From an uncultured Phycisphaerales bacterium (GTDB lineage Bacteria; Planctomycetota; Phycisphaerae; Phycisphaerales; UBA1924): DNA of 7,768 nt. Under the pieces are notes generated by a model. The model made no database searches. It was given only the letters and a program-made list of their open reading frames with translations, and was not told the DNA's origin. The translations under genes and the position numbers were made by a program. The stretch is taken from positions 1 to 7,768 of the forward strand of contig CALMQD010000305.1 in the NCBI GenBank assembly GCA_937871415.1, given 5' to 3'. Shown one piece after another: positions 1 to 6,629 of the stretch (position 1 is the stretch's first letter; every line of letters starts with the position of its first letter).

Positions 1-1162
1 TGCCCACGTTGAACGCGCTCGCGCTGCTCGTGAACGTGCCCGAGAGCAGGCCCGGGCCGGGGTTGTACTCCTCGGTGAAGAGGGTGGCGCAGACCTGCGT
101 CATCTTGCCGATGCAGAAGACGTCGACGAACTCGCCGAGGTTCAGCGCCTCGTAGGCGAACATGCTCGTGGTGCGCCCGAACGTCTGGATCTCGTCGTCC
201 CAGACGGCGATCTTTGCCTCGCGGCAGACTTTGATGAGTTCCAGGAAGAACTCCCGCGGCGCGGTGTTGAAGCCGCCCTCTCCCTGCACGAACTCGAAGA
301 TGAAGCACGCGTGCTGCTTGGGGTATCGCTCGACATACTCCCGCAGACGGGCCACGCAGGAATCGATGTAGCGTGTCTGGCCCGAGACGTCGCCGGCCTG
401 CATGCGCTTGGCCGCCGCGCTGTCGTAGAACGGCATGTAGTCCACGAGCGTCGAGAGCGGGATGCCCACGCGGTTCGCCGCGGCGTCGCCGATCTGGCTC
501 ATCGTCACGCTGCGACCCATGAAGCAATCGCGGAACGCGATCACCCGGCTCGCGGGTGCGTGCTTCTGGTAGCAGACCTTGAGCGCGTTCTCATTGGCCA
601 TCGCCCCCGACGTCGAACAATAGCAGAACTTGAGGCGGGAGTTCTTCTTGGCCAGCTCCAGCAGCACTTCCGCGAAGCGATACGCCTCGAAGTTGCTCTG
701 CAGGTTGCCGTTCTGCAGCGTGTCGGCGATGCCGCTCTTCACGGCCGTGGCGAGCAGGTCCGGCTCGCTGTGCCCGAAGAAATGCACACCGATGCCGGTG
801 ATCATGTCCCACTTCACCGAGCCGTCGGCCAGTTCGACCAGCGCGCCGTTCCCGACGCCCGAGCCGAGGTAGGGGTAGAGCAGCGCCCGCCCGCGCACGT
901 CAGCGGCGCGGGCCATGAGCTGCTCGTACGACTGCCTCAGCGCGCCGTCGGCAGGGCGAACGTCCGTGATCTTGGCCGACGCGGCCTTCACCTGCGAAAC
1001 AACCTGCGAGACCGCGGTTTCGAGTGCGGGAGAGTTCCACAACTGGTCGCCGACGGTGCGGGGCGATGCGGCGCCCGATCCGCAGGTTCCCTGGCAGCCG
1101 CAGGACTCCTTCGCGGCGTTCAAAGGCGAAGCGTGCGCTGTGCTCAGGGTTGGGCTGCTCAT
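1..1162 (-). CDS. Class III PLP-dependent aminotransferase, C-terminus cut by window edge
   Basis: The first 387 residues of a fold-type I, class III transaminase are present; no stop occurs before position 1, so the 3' end lies outside the window. Class III enzymes move an amino group, often a distal one, to a 2-oxo acid in the cytoplasm using PLP. Visible landmarks are the cofactor-phosphate region STSGAMANENALK (183-195), VQGEGGF (292-298), the PLP-nitrogen aspartate in WDDEIQTFGRT (about D323), and the presumed Schiff-base lysine K353 in IGKMTQVC. The GK-x-TQVC string resembles, from memory, lysine 6-aminotransferases rather than ArgD or GabT. The N-terminus carries an unusual extension of about 60 residues with C21, C23 and C27 (CGCQGTC). 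The start ATG (1162-1160) is supported by GGAGAG (1173-1168), 5 bases upstream. It follows the M20 gene in the same direction after 145 bases containing two palindromes, so it may have its own promoter. The class is secure; the substrate is not. Confidence 0.9.
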   Translation of the reverse strand, partial: MSSPTLSTAHASPLNAAKESCGCQGTCGSGAASPRTVGDQLWNSPALETAVSQVVSQVKAASAKITDVRPADGALRQSYEQLMARAADVRGRALLYPYLGSGVGNGALVELADGSVKWDMITGIGVHFFGHSEPDLLATAVKSGIADTLQNGNLQSNFEAYRFAEVLLELAKKNSRLKFCYCSTSGAMANENALKVCYQKHAPASRVIAFRDCFMGRSVTMSQIGDAAANRVGIPLSTLVDYMPFYDSAAAKRMQAGDVSGQTRYIDSCVARLREYVERYPKQHACFIFEFVQGEGGFNTAPREFFLELIKVCREAKIAVWDDEIQTFGRTTSMFAYEALNLGEFVDVFCIGKMTQVCATLFTEEYNPGPGLLSGTFTSSASAFNVG

Positions 1163-1167
1163 GGATG

Positions 1168-1173
1168 CTCTCC
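1168..1173 (-). promoter_or_regulatory. Ribosome binding site of the aminotransferase gene
   Basis: GGAGAG on the minus strand lies 5 bases before the ATG at 1162. It is the best Shine-Dalgarno match among the starts in this window and fixes the start of the aminotransferase, including its cysteine-rich N-terminal extension. Confidence 0.65.
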
Positions 1174-1218
1174 GTGCAGGTACCGTCAGGAACAAGGGTC
1201 GTGGCGCGCCCGGTCCGC

Positions 1219-1238
1219 GCCGATACGGCCATATCGGC
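1219..1238. repeat. Perfect 7-bp inverted repeat upstream of the aminotransferase gene
   Basis: GCCGATA, a 6-base spacer, then TATCGGC form a perfect 20-base dyad about 57 bases upstream of the aminotransferase start, within the only sizeable gap on this side of the window. The position and dyad symmetry suit a transcription-factor operator; it could equally be a weak RNA hairpin in the leader. I see no convincing -10/-35 pair beside it, so the regulatory reading is inference. Confidence 0.4.
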
Positions 1239-1266
1239 AGAATCGTAGGTGAGCCGCACCGGCCCG

Positions 1267-1292
1267 CCCCGGGCAATCGGGATCGCCCGGGG
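1267..1292 (-). terminator. GC-rich hairpin after the M20 peptidase gene, possible terminator
   Basis: A perfect 8-bp stem, CCCCGGGC pairing with GCCCGGGG around a 10-base loop, begins about 15 bases past the TAA stop at 1308. The location suits transcription termination of the dapF-M20 cluster. There is no T-tract after it on the minus strand, so it would be an atypical intrinsic terminator, or an mRNA 3'-end stabilising structure. Confidence 0.5.
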
Positions 1293-1307
1293 TATCGGCT
1301 CGAACGC

Positions 1308-2558
1308 TTACGCCGTCTGCGCCGCACGGAGCATCGTGACCGCCAGCAGTCCGGCGCGTTCGACAAGACCGGACAGATCGACCCACTCTTCGCGTGTGTG
1401 CAGGCCGCCGCCGCGGACGCCCAGCGTGTCGATGGTCGCCAGACCTTCGGCCTGCATGAGGTTGCCGTCGCAGACGCCCCCCGTCGTGACGAACGCGATG
1501 GTTTGGCCCAAGTCGGCGCCCGCGGCGCGGATGAGCTCGGCGAGCCGCCGGGTTCGCGCCAGGGGCTCCTTGGCCGGTCGCGCAAGCGCGTGTTGAAGCT
1601 CCAGGCTCGTGCCGCCGGGCCCGCGCTCGTTGCTCTGGCAGATCGATCTCAGCGCCCGGACCAGTGCCTCCGCGTCGGCGGCGTTGGCGAAGCGGATGTT
1701 GCCCCAGGCACGCGCCAGGTCGGGGACGGAGTTGGTGGTGGTTCCGCCCAGGAGCGGGCCGAAGTTGACGATCCTGTTCAGTTCCGGCTCGGGCAGCTGG
1801 GCGGCGTCATCGATCGCCCGCGCCAGCGCCACGACGGCGGAAGCGCCCTTGGCAAAGTCGCGCCCGGCGTGCGCGCTCGTCCCGCGGGCTTCGATCATGA
1901 ACTGCCCGCTCCCGGCTCGCTGCGTGACGATCGAGCCGTCCGGGAGGCTCGGTTCGAGCGCAAGCCCCCATCCGCCCGCAGCCGCGACGCGTGCCGCCTC
2001 GCGTCGAATCGCCCTCGCCGAGCCGAACGAGCCTGTTTCTTCATCGGCGTTGAGGATCAACGTCCAGTCGAGATGAACACCCGCTTCGCGAAGGGTTTCG
2101 AGCGCGTGAACCGCGAGAACCAGCCCCCCTTTCATGTCGGCGCACCCCGGCCCCAGGCCGCGCCGCCCGTCGGGGCTGGTACGAAGCGAGCCGAACTCCG
2201 GGCTCGGCGAATGCACCGTATCGAGGTGGCCCGAGATCAGGAGAGGGAACCGGGTCTCTCCACGGGCGTTCTCGCACCGGCAGATCGCGGTTGCCGGAAC
2301 TCGTCCGGACGCCTGTTCGCCCGATTCCCGGTAAAGCCAGTCCGGGCGCGCATCGGCGTCAACGAACTCGACCCGGGCGTCCAGTGCCTCCGCCCGGCGA
2401 CACAAGATCGAACGGAGCTCCTCGATGGCGCCCCCGCCGGGGCCCGTGGGCAACGCCACCCAGGCCGCAAGGTCCGCGAGCATGCGCTCGCGCCGCATGG
2501 AGAGCGCCTCGACGACCCGCCGTTCAACCTCGCTGAGCATGCCCAGAGCGTATCTCAT
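1308..2558 (-). CDS. M20 family metallopeptidase, carboxypeptidase G2-like
   Basis: The product has 416 residues, a normal length for M20 di-zinc amidohydrolases, which cleave terminal amino acids or acyl groups from small peptides and N-acyl amino acids. The metal and catalytic set is complete: SGHLDT (H111, D113), GCADMKGG (bridging D141), NADEETGSFGS (catalytic E173, ligand E174), ALEPS (ligand E202) and GGLHT (ligand H387). H230 in GTSAHAG marks the lid/dimerisation domain. The SFGS-A-AI-RREA stretch after the EE pair and the C-terminal TTGG-CD-N block match glutamate carboxypeptidase (CPG2) better than DapE or ArgE. No signal peptide is evident, so a cytoplasmic site is likely. The chosen ATG at 2558 has GAGGT only 2 bases upstream and makes the gene overlap the preceding small gene by 35 bases. 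ATG 2540 (MLSEVERR) is an alternative start with a 17-base overlap. The substrate is unknown; a DapE- or ArgE-like deacylase role cannot be excluded. Confidence 0.9.
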   Translation of the reverse strand: MRYALGMLSEVERRVVEALSMRRERMLADLAAWVALPTGPGGGAIEELRSILCRRAEALDARVEFVDADARPDWLYRESGEQASGRVPATAICRCENARGETRFPLLISGHLDTVHSPSPEFGSLRTSPDGRRGLGPGCADMKGGLVLAVHALETLREAGVHLDWTLILNADEETGSFGSARAIRREAARVAAAGGWGLALEPSLPDGSIVTQRAGSGQFMIEARGTSAHAGRDFAKGASAVVALARAIDDAAQLPEPELNRIVNFGPLLGGTTTNSVPDLARAWGNIRFANAADAEALVRALRSICQSNERGPGGTSLELQHALARPAKEPLARTRRLAELIRAAGADLGQTIAFVTTGGVCDGNLMQAEGLATIDTLGVRGGGLHTREEWVDLSGLVERAGLLAVTMLRAAQTA

Positions 2559-2838
2559 AGACCTCGACCACCGGCGGCCCGTCGAGCAGCGCCCGCCAGC
2601 GTGCCAGGTACCCCCTCATGATCGGATCGTGCTCGACACGCCGCTGATCGGCGTCAAAAACCTCCATTGACACGTACTCAACGACCTCGACGAGGTCCGC
2701 CGGATCGGCCCGATTCTCGAGCAGGCGAATGCGGATGCCGCCGGGCGACTCGTAGTACCCTGTCGCCTCTGCGAGAAAGGCGTCGAAGGCCCGCCGCCGT
2801 TCCGGCGGCACGCGGATGCGCAGGTGCAGTTCGATCAC
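2524..2838 (-). CDS. Small dimeric alpha/beta-barrel-like (ABM/NIPSNAP-type) protein, function unknown
   Basis: This 104-residue protein reads (V/M)IELHLRIRVPPERR at its start. It has an alternating pattern of a first strand (2-10), a helix (13-28), strands around 35-42 and 48-57, a helix rich in DP-M--YL-RW (70-84), and a last strand VVEVYEIR (90-97). That layout is typical of ferredoxin-like dimeric alpha/beta barrels such as antibiotic-biosynthesis-monooxygenase-like proteins, many of which have no known activity. No catalytic residues can be assigned. The start is a GTG at 2838 whose last bases form the TGA stop of dapF (GTGA overlap), with GGGAG 8 bases upstream. A longer frame reaching 3066 would run through dapF codons and have arginine/glycine-rich, low-complexity sequence, so I reject it. 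The 3' end overlaps the M20 gene. Expression is therefore probably translationally coupled on both sides. Fold assignment is by pattern only. Confidence 0.75.
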   Translation of the reverse strand: MIELHLRIRVPPERRRAFDAFLAEATGYYESPGGIRIRLLENRADPADLVEVVEYVSMEVFDADQRRVEHDPIMRGYLARWRALLDGPPVVEVYEIRSGHAQRG

Positions 2839-3830
2839 GGCGAGTGCTCCCGAGGCGTAGCGCCGAGCCACGTCCCCTCGCAGATGTCCTCCGCCGGCCC
2901 GGTCATGAGCAGGTGATTCGTCGTTGCGTCCCAGACCACGCGCAGGTCGCCCCCGGGCAGGTGCAGGAGCACGTCGCGATCGAGCCGCCCTGCGCGGACC
3001 CCCGCGGCAACAACCGCGCACGCCCCCGTGCCGCACGCCTGGGTGATGCCCGATCCGCGCTCCCACGTGCGAATCCGAACTTCGCGCCTCGAATCAACTT
3101 CTACGACGTGCACGTTCACCGAACCGCCGAATGCGTCATGCTTTTCCAGCCGCGGCCCCCAACGGGCAAGGTCGAGTTCGGCCAGCGCTTGCCCACCCCG
3201 CTCACCCGTGAACGCGAGGCGATTGCCCGCCCCTGAAGGCCCGTTCAGAAAGAACACGGCGTGCGGGTTGCCTGTCGAGACAAAGACACCGGAAAACCTC
3301 CGACCGTCGATCTCGGCAAGTCGCTCAGGAGCCCGCTCGGATTCCGCGGCGATCTCCCCGCGGATGGCTCCGCCCGGCGGGTTGCCCCGGGGCGCGGCCA
3401 AGGCGAAGGACGGTTCGAGCATGTCGACGGTTGCGTCGATGAGACGTCCCGCCGCTGCCGCGTAGCGGATGTTCAGCACGCCGCGCCCGGTTTCGACGCG
3501 CATCGGGTTGTGCCGCACACCCAAACGATTGTGCGCGAACTTTGCGACGCACCGCACGCCGTTGCCGCACATCTCGGCCTCGGTGCCGTCGGCGTTGAAC
3601 ATCCGCATGCGGGCATGGTTCATCCGATCGCGCGGCCGGCACACGAGGATGACGCCGTCGGACCCGATGCCCTTGTGCCGGTCGCTGATGCGCCCGACGA
3701 ACTCTCCCCATCCCCGGCTCGACACCATTTGCTCGACATCCTCACGCGTGAAGGCATCGAGGTAGATGTAGTCGTTCCCGAGCCCGTGCATCTTCACGAA
3801 CGGGAGTTGACTGGGCGAGGCGTCGGTCAA
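2835..3830 (-). CDS. dapF: Diaminopimelate epimerase
   Basis: DapF interconverts LL- and meso-diaminopimelate in the cytoplasm, providing meso-DAP for lysine and for peptidoglycan cross-links, by a cofactor-free two-cysteine mechanism. Both catalytic cysteines are present: C88 in MCGNGVRC and C266 in ACGTGACA. Other signatures are the N-terminal KMHGLGNDYIYLD (13-25), GSDGVILV (56-63), MRMFNADGTEAEMCGNG (75-91), STGNPHAV (185-192), and ERGSGITQACGTG (257-269). At 331 residues it is longer than the usual 270-290; the extra length appears as inserts around 140-180 and 198-232. The start is a TTG at 3830 with GAGAG 8 bases upstream, which places the family's conserved N-terminal strand about 10 residues in. 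The gene follows the tRNA by 42 bases, so tRNA and mRNA may share a transcript. Its stop overlaps the GTG start of the next small gene. Identity is very secure. Confidence 0.97.
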   Translation of the reverse strand: MTDASPSQLPFVKMHGLGNDYIYLDAFTREDVEQMVSSRGWGEFVGRISDRHKGIGSDGVILVCRPRDRMNHARMRMFNADGTEAEMCGNGVRCVAKFAHNRLGVRHNPMRVETGRGVLNIRYAAAAGRLIDATVDMLEPSFALAAPRGNPPGGAIRGEIAAESERAPERLAEIDGRRFSGVFVSTGNPHAVFFLNGPSGAGNRLAFTGERGGQALAELDLARWGPRLEKHDAFGGSVNVHVVEVDSRREVRIRTWERGSGITQACGTGACAVVAAGVRAGRLDRDVLLHLPGGDLRVVWDATTNHLLMTGPAEDICEGTWLGATPREHSP

Positions 3831-3838
3831 TCGCTTTT

Positions 3839-3843
3839 CTCTC
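3839..3843 (-). promoter_or_regulatory. Ribosome binding site supporting the TTG start of dapF
   Basis: GAGAG on the minus strand sits 8 bases upstream of the TTG at 3830. No ATG is available until the KMHG motif, which would remove the first conserved strand, so this site helps decide the non-standard start. Confidence 0.5.
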
Positions 3844-3872
3844 GTGCGTTTGCTGACCCGTCATCGGACAAA

Positions 3873-3945
<73 letters not shown>

Positions 3946-3948
3946 GCG

Positions 3949-3970
3949 GCGTCGGCGGCATGGCCGACGC
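3949..3970 (-). terminator. 8-bp hairpin between the SGNH gene and the tRNA
   Basis: GCGTCGGC and GCCGACGC form a perfect 8-bp stem around a 6-base loop, filling almost the whole 27-base gap between the TAG stop of the SGNH gene (3973) and the tRNA 5' end (3945). It could be a terminator-like structure for the upstream operon, or a structured leader near the tRNA 5'-processing site. There is no T-tract, and the mature tRNA begins 3 bases after the stem, so full termination here would need a separate tRNA promoter that I cannot see. Confidence 0.4.
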
Positions 3971-3972
3971 GT

Positions 3973-5079
3973 CTATTTGGTCATTCTTGGCCCGGTGATG
4001 CTCCGGAGGAGGTTCGACGTATAGATCGCCGCGCCGATCTCGGACACGTGGTCGACGGATTCCAGGTCGCCCAACGGCGCCGCGGTCGGTCGCGGAACCG
4101 CCAGGTGCACATGGGGCATGGCGGCGACGGCCGACCGGATCGCCGCTTCACTCTCACCCCAGAATCGTTGATACACCGGGTCGTTCGCAAACGCTTCGTA
4201 CACCGGGCCGACACTGATGTAAACCTCGAACCCGTGAGCCGCGGCCAGTTCATCGATTCGCGCGAGGGCTGCGCGATTGGCCTCCGACAGCCCGCCCCGG
4301 GTTCGCTTCAAGCCGTGCAGGTGCTGGCGAGCATTTCGCTCGATCGCTCCTGACGCTCCGGCAGGACGCGGCTCAAAGCCCGCAAATGACGGCGGCGCCT
4401 CGGTGATCCCACTGCTCCAGCAATAGAGCGGACGGCGCAACAGGAGTGAGACCGACTCGTTCTCGGAGTACAACGGCAGAAACCGGTCCGTCAGCAGCGT
4501 GATTCGCTCGCCCGGCGTCATCGTCAGCGGGGGCGTCGCCGCCATCTCGCCGACCGCGGGCACGACCGGCACGCGCGTGAAGTTCCGCGCCCTGGGCCGG
4601 CGCTGCCACACGTCGTACACGTGAGCCAGGATGATCCGCTTGGGCGGCGGGTACTTCTGCAGGTAACGCTCGAGCATCCACGCGTCGTTGAGCAGGAGCA
4701 GGTCGCCCACGGTGCACAGGTTGACCGCTCTGCCGCCGAAGTGTGCCGCGACCGCTCTCGGGTCGATGCCCTGGTTGCCCGACGAGTCACCGAGGATGAG
4801 GGTGTCGACCGGGAGCAGCGGGGAGTTCGCCGCCTCGAGCATCGCCCACTTGCGCTCGATGAGCCGGTAACCCCGGTTGGGGCTGAACCGTCGGAGCAGC
4901 ACGCCGGCGCCAAGATTCGCCGCCAGCAGCAGCGAGGCTGTCAGGACGAGCAGCAAAACGGTGCGCTGGCGCCGCCGGTCGCGGACAAACTCGTGCGGCA
5001 GGCCGCGCGCGTGCAGATGCCCCGCCTGCGTCGGCTCGGTCATGGCGGGTGAAGCGGGATGGCCCGGAGGGTGGTTCAT
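3973..5079 (-). CDS. Membrane-anchored SGNH/AlgX-AlgJ-like protein, O-acetylation partner
   Basis: The 368-residue product has a basic N-terminal cytoplasmic tail, one strongly hydrophobic segment (about 40-62) and an extracytoplasmic domain, giving an N-in, single-pass topology. The domain opens with VDTLILGDSSGNQGID, an SGNH block I (nucleophile probably S99 in GDSS), and closes with SVDHVSEIGAAIYTSNLL, the block V Asp-His region (D343, H344). This arrangement is that of AlgX/AlgJ/DHHW-type acetyltransferases or esterases, which receive acetyl groups exported by an MBOAT protein and place them on polysaccharides. The family assignment rests on these motifs plus the neighbour: the gene starts 3 bases after the stop of an AlgI-like MBOAT. 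Between the motifs the sequence is divergent, and the Asp directly precedes the His rather than standing three residues before it. No clear Shine-Dalgarno precedes ATG 5079; ATG 5043 (MTEPTQAG) is an alternative start that keeps the membrane segment. The polysaccharide substrate is unknown. Confidence 0.78.
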   Translation of the reverse strand: MNHPPGHPASPAMTEPTQAGHLHARGLPHEFVRDRRRQRTVLLLVLTASLLLAANLGAGVLLRRFSPNRGYRLIERKWAMLEAANSPLLPVDTLILGDSSGNQGIDPRAVAAHFGGRAVNLCTVGDLLLLNDAWMLERYLQKYPPPKRIILAHVYDVWQRRPRARNFTRVPVVPAVGEMAATPPLTMTPGERITLLTDRFLPLYSENESVSLLLRRPLYCWSSGITEAPPSFAGFEPRPAGASGAIERNARQHLHGLKRTRGGLSEANRAALARIDELAAAHGFEVYISVGPVYEAFANDPVYQRFWGESEAAIRSAVAAMPHVHLAVPRPTAAPLGDLESVDHVSEIGAAIYTSNLLRSITGPRMTK

Positions 5080-5082
5080 GGC

Positions 5083-6573
5083 TCAGAACTGGAAGTAGAT
5101 GAACTCGACGGCATCGCGGACTCCCCACACCATCATCGCCGCGAGCAACACCGTGTAGAGCAGCGCCCGGGGCGCCAGGGACAGACGCGTCGGAGCGCTC
5201 AGGTCGCCGGTCCGGTGCTGCCAGAGCTCCATCAACACGATAGGTGCGGCGAAGAAGACCACATCCGCAAAGTGCGTGCCCGCCAACGCCTCTGCCAGGG
5301 TCGACCACCCGGCGAAGAGCCCGCGGAAGTAGTCGCCGATCTCCTGCAGCGATCGGCAACGGAAGAGAATCCACCCCACGAGCACCAGGTGGAACATGAC
5401 CAGGCGAAGCAGCGCGAGCTTGAGCCCGCGGCAGCCCGGTGGCGGCGTCCGATCGGTCGGATCAGCGCTCGATGGGGCCGCCACTCGGTCGATGCGGCGC
5501 TGGAAAGGGCGATAGGCAACCAGCACCAGACCGTGAAACGCCCCCCACAGGACGTAGTTCCACGCCGCGCCGTGCCAGAGGCCCCCCAGCAGCATCGTCA
5601 ACATCAGGTTCCGCTGCGTCACGACCGTCCCGCGGCGATTGCCGCCCAGAGGAATGTACAGGTAATCGCGCAGCCAGGTCGAGAGCGAGATGTGCCAGCG
5701 GTTCCAGAAGTCGCTCGGCGAAGCCGCGGCGTAGGGGATGCGGAAGTTGAGCATCAGGTCGAAGCCCATGAGCTTGCAAAGGCCTCGCGCGATGTCGGAG
5801 TACGCGGAGAAGTCGCCGTAGATCTGGCCCGCGAAGGCGACGGCACCGAGATACAGCTCGGGGCCTGTGGCACGCTCGGGGTGCGCGAAGATCGCGTTGG
5901 CGACGATCGCCAGGTTGTCGGCGACCACGAGCTTCTTGAAGAACCCCCACAGGATCAGCCACACGCCCAGATCGACCTGCGCCGGGTCGATCCGGCGCGG
6001 GTTCTCGACCTGAGGAAGCAGGTGCGTCGCGCGCTCGATGGGCCCCGCGACCAGTTGCGGGAAGAACGAGACGAACAGCCAGAACGAGAAGATCGAACGC
6101 GCCGGGCGCAGGTGCCCGCGGTAGACATCGATCGTGTACGAGAGCGACTGGAACGTGTAGAACGAAATACCTACCGGCAGCGCCACGCGGAGCAGCGCCG
6201 GGTGTGCCTCGATCCCCAGCAGCGAAAGACCTTCGGCGACACTCTCCGCAAAGAAGTTGAAGTACTTGAAGAACCCCAGCACGCCGAGGTTGCTGACCAG
6301 CGAAACCAGCAGGAGCAGCCGCCGCCTCGACGCCCGATCGGACTGCACGATCCGGACCGCCACGAGGTGGTCGACCCCAGCCGTGGCGAGCATCAGCAGC
6401 AGGAAGCGCCAGTCCCACCAGCCGTAGAAGACCAGCGACGCCGCGAGCAGCACGAGATTCTGCGCGATGAACCTCGGCGAGCGAGGGCGGGGCGGAGTTC
6501 GGCCCTGCAGCGCGAGGTACAGCCCGTACACGATCACGAAGAAGACGACGAAGGCGACGGAGTGGAAGAGCAT
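5083..6573 (-). CDS. AlgI-like membrane-bound O-acyltransferase (MBOAT)
   Basis: The 496-residue polytopic membrane protein has about ten or more hydrophobic segments, beginning with MLFHSVAFVVFFVIVYGLYL. Family landmarks are in order: LVFYGWWDWRFLLL (47-60), FFKYFNFF (101-108), LPVGISFYTFQSLSYTIDVYRG (132-153), FPQLVAGPI (171-179), ILWGFFKKLVVADN (207-220), YGDFSAYSDIARG (252-264), FWNRWHISLSTWLRDYLYIPLGG (289-311), and GGLWHGAAWNYVLWG (330-344). The putative active-site histidines are H334, in the last motif, and H294. AlgI-type MBOATs carry acetyl groups from a cytoplasmic donor across the membrane for O-acetylation of alginate, cellulose or other envelope polymers. Length is typical. The SGNH gene starts 3 bases downstream, so the two are very likely cotranscribed. 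No good Shine-Dalgarno is visible before ATG 6573. The gene begins about 57 bases after the glnN terminator, implying its own promoter. No polysaccharide synthase gene lies in the window, so the substrate is unassigned. Confidence 0.95.
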   Translation of the reverse strand: MLFHSVAFVVFFVIVYGLYLALQGRTPPRPRSPRFIAQNLVLLAASLVFYGWWDWRFLLLMLATAGVDHLVAVRIVQSDRASRRRLLLLVSLVSNLGVLGFFKYFNFFAESVAEGLSLLGIEAHPALLRVALPVGISFYTFQSLSYTIDVYRGHLRPARSIFSFWLFVSFFPQLVAGPIERATHLLPQVENPRRIDPAQVDLGVWLILWGFFKKLVVADNLAIVANAIFAHPERATGPELYLGAVAFAGQIYGDFSAYSDIARGLCKLMGFDLMLNFRIPYAAASPSDFWNRWHISLSTWLRDYLYIPLGGNRRGTVVTQRNLMLTMLLGGLWHGAAWNYVLWGAFHGLVLVAYRPFQRRIDRVAAPSSADPTDRTPPPGCRGLKLALLRLVMFHLVLVGWILFRCRSLQEIGDYFRGLFAGWSTLAEALAGTHFADVVFFAAPIVLMELWQHRTGDLSAPTRLSLAPRALLYTVLLAAMMVWGVRDAVEFIYFQF

Positions 6574-6629
6574 CAGGCTCGCAACCGGAGCGCGGCGTGT
6601 CGGGTGTTCAGGGGGGCCAATCTACCACG
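6574..6629 (-). other. Short leader between the glnN terminator and the MBOAT gene
   Basis: These 56 bases must hold, or abut, the promoter of the MBOAT/SGNH pair if the glnN terminator is efficient. I see a TAGATT hexamer on the minus strand (about 6618-6623) that could pass as a -10 element, but no matching -35 and no clear ribosome binding site before ATG 6573. No promoter is claimed. Confidence 0.3.

Noticed and set aside
915..2621. Long 568-codon open frame on the plus strand
   Set aside because: It lies antisense to the well-supported M20 peptidase and aminotransferase genes, has arginine/proline-rich, low-complexity sequence with no family motif, and reflects the high GC content.
2839..3066. 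N-terminal extension of the small barrel protein up to 3066
   Set aside because: This part overlaps dapF codons in another frame and is Arg/Gly-rich; the GTG at 2838 with a GGGAG site and GTGA coupling is the credible start.
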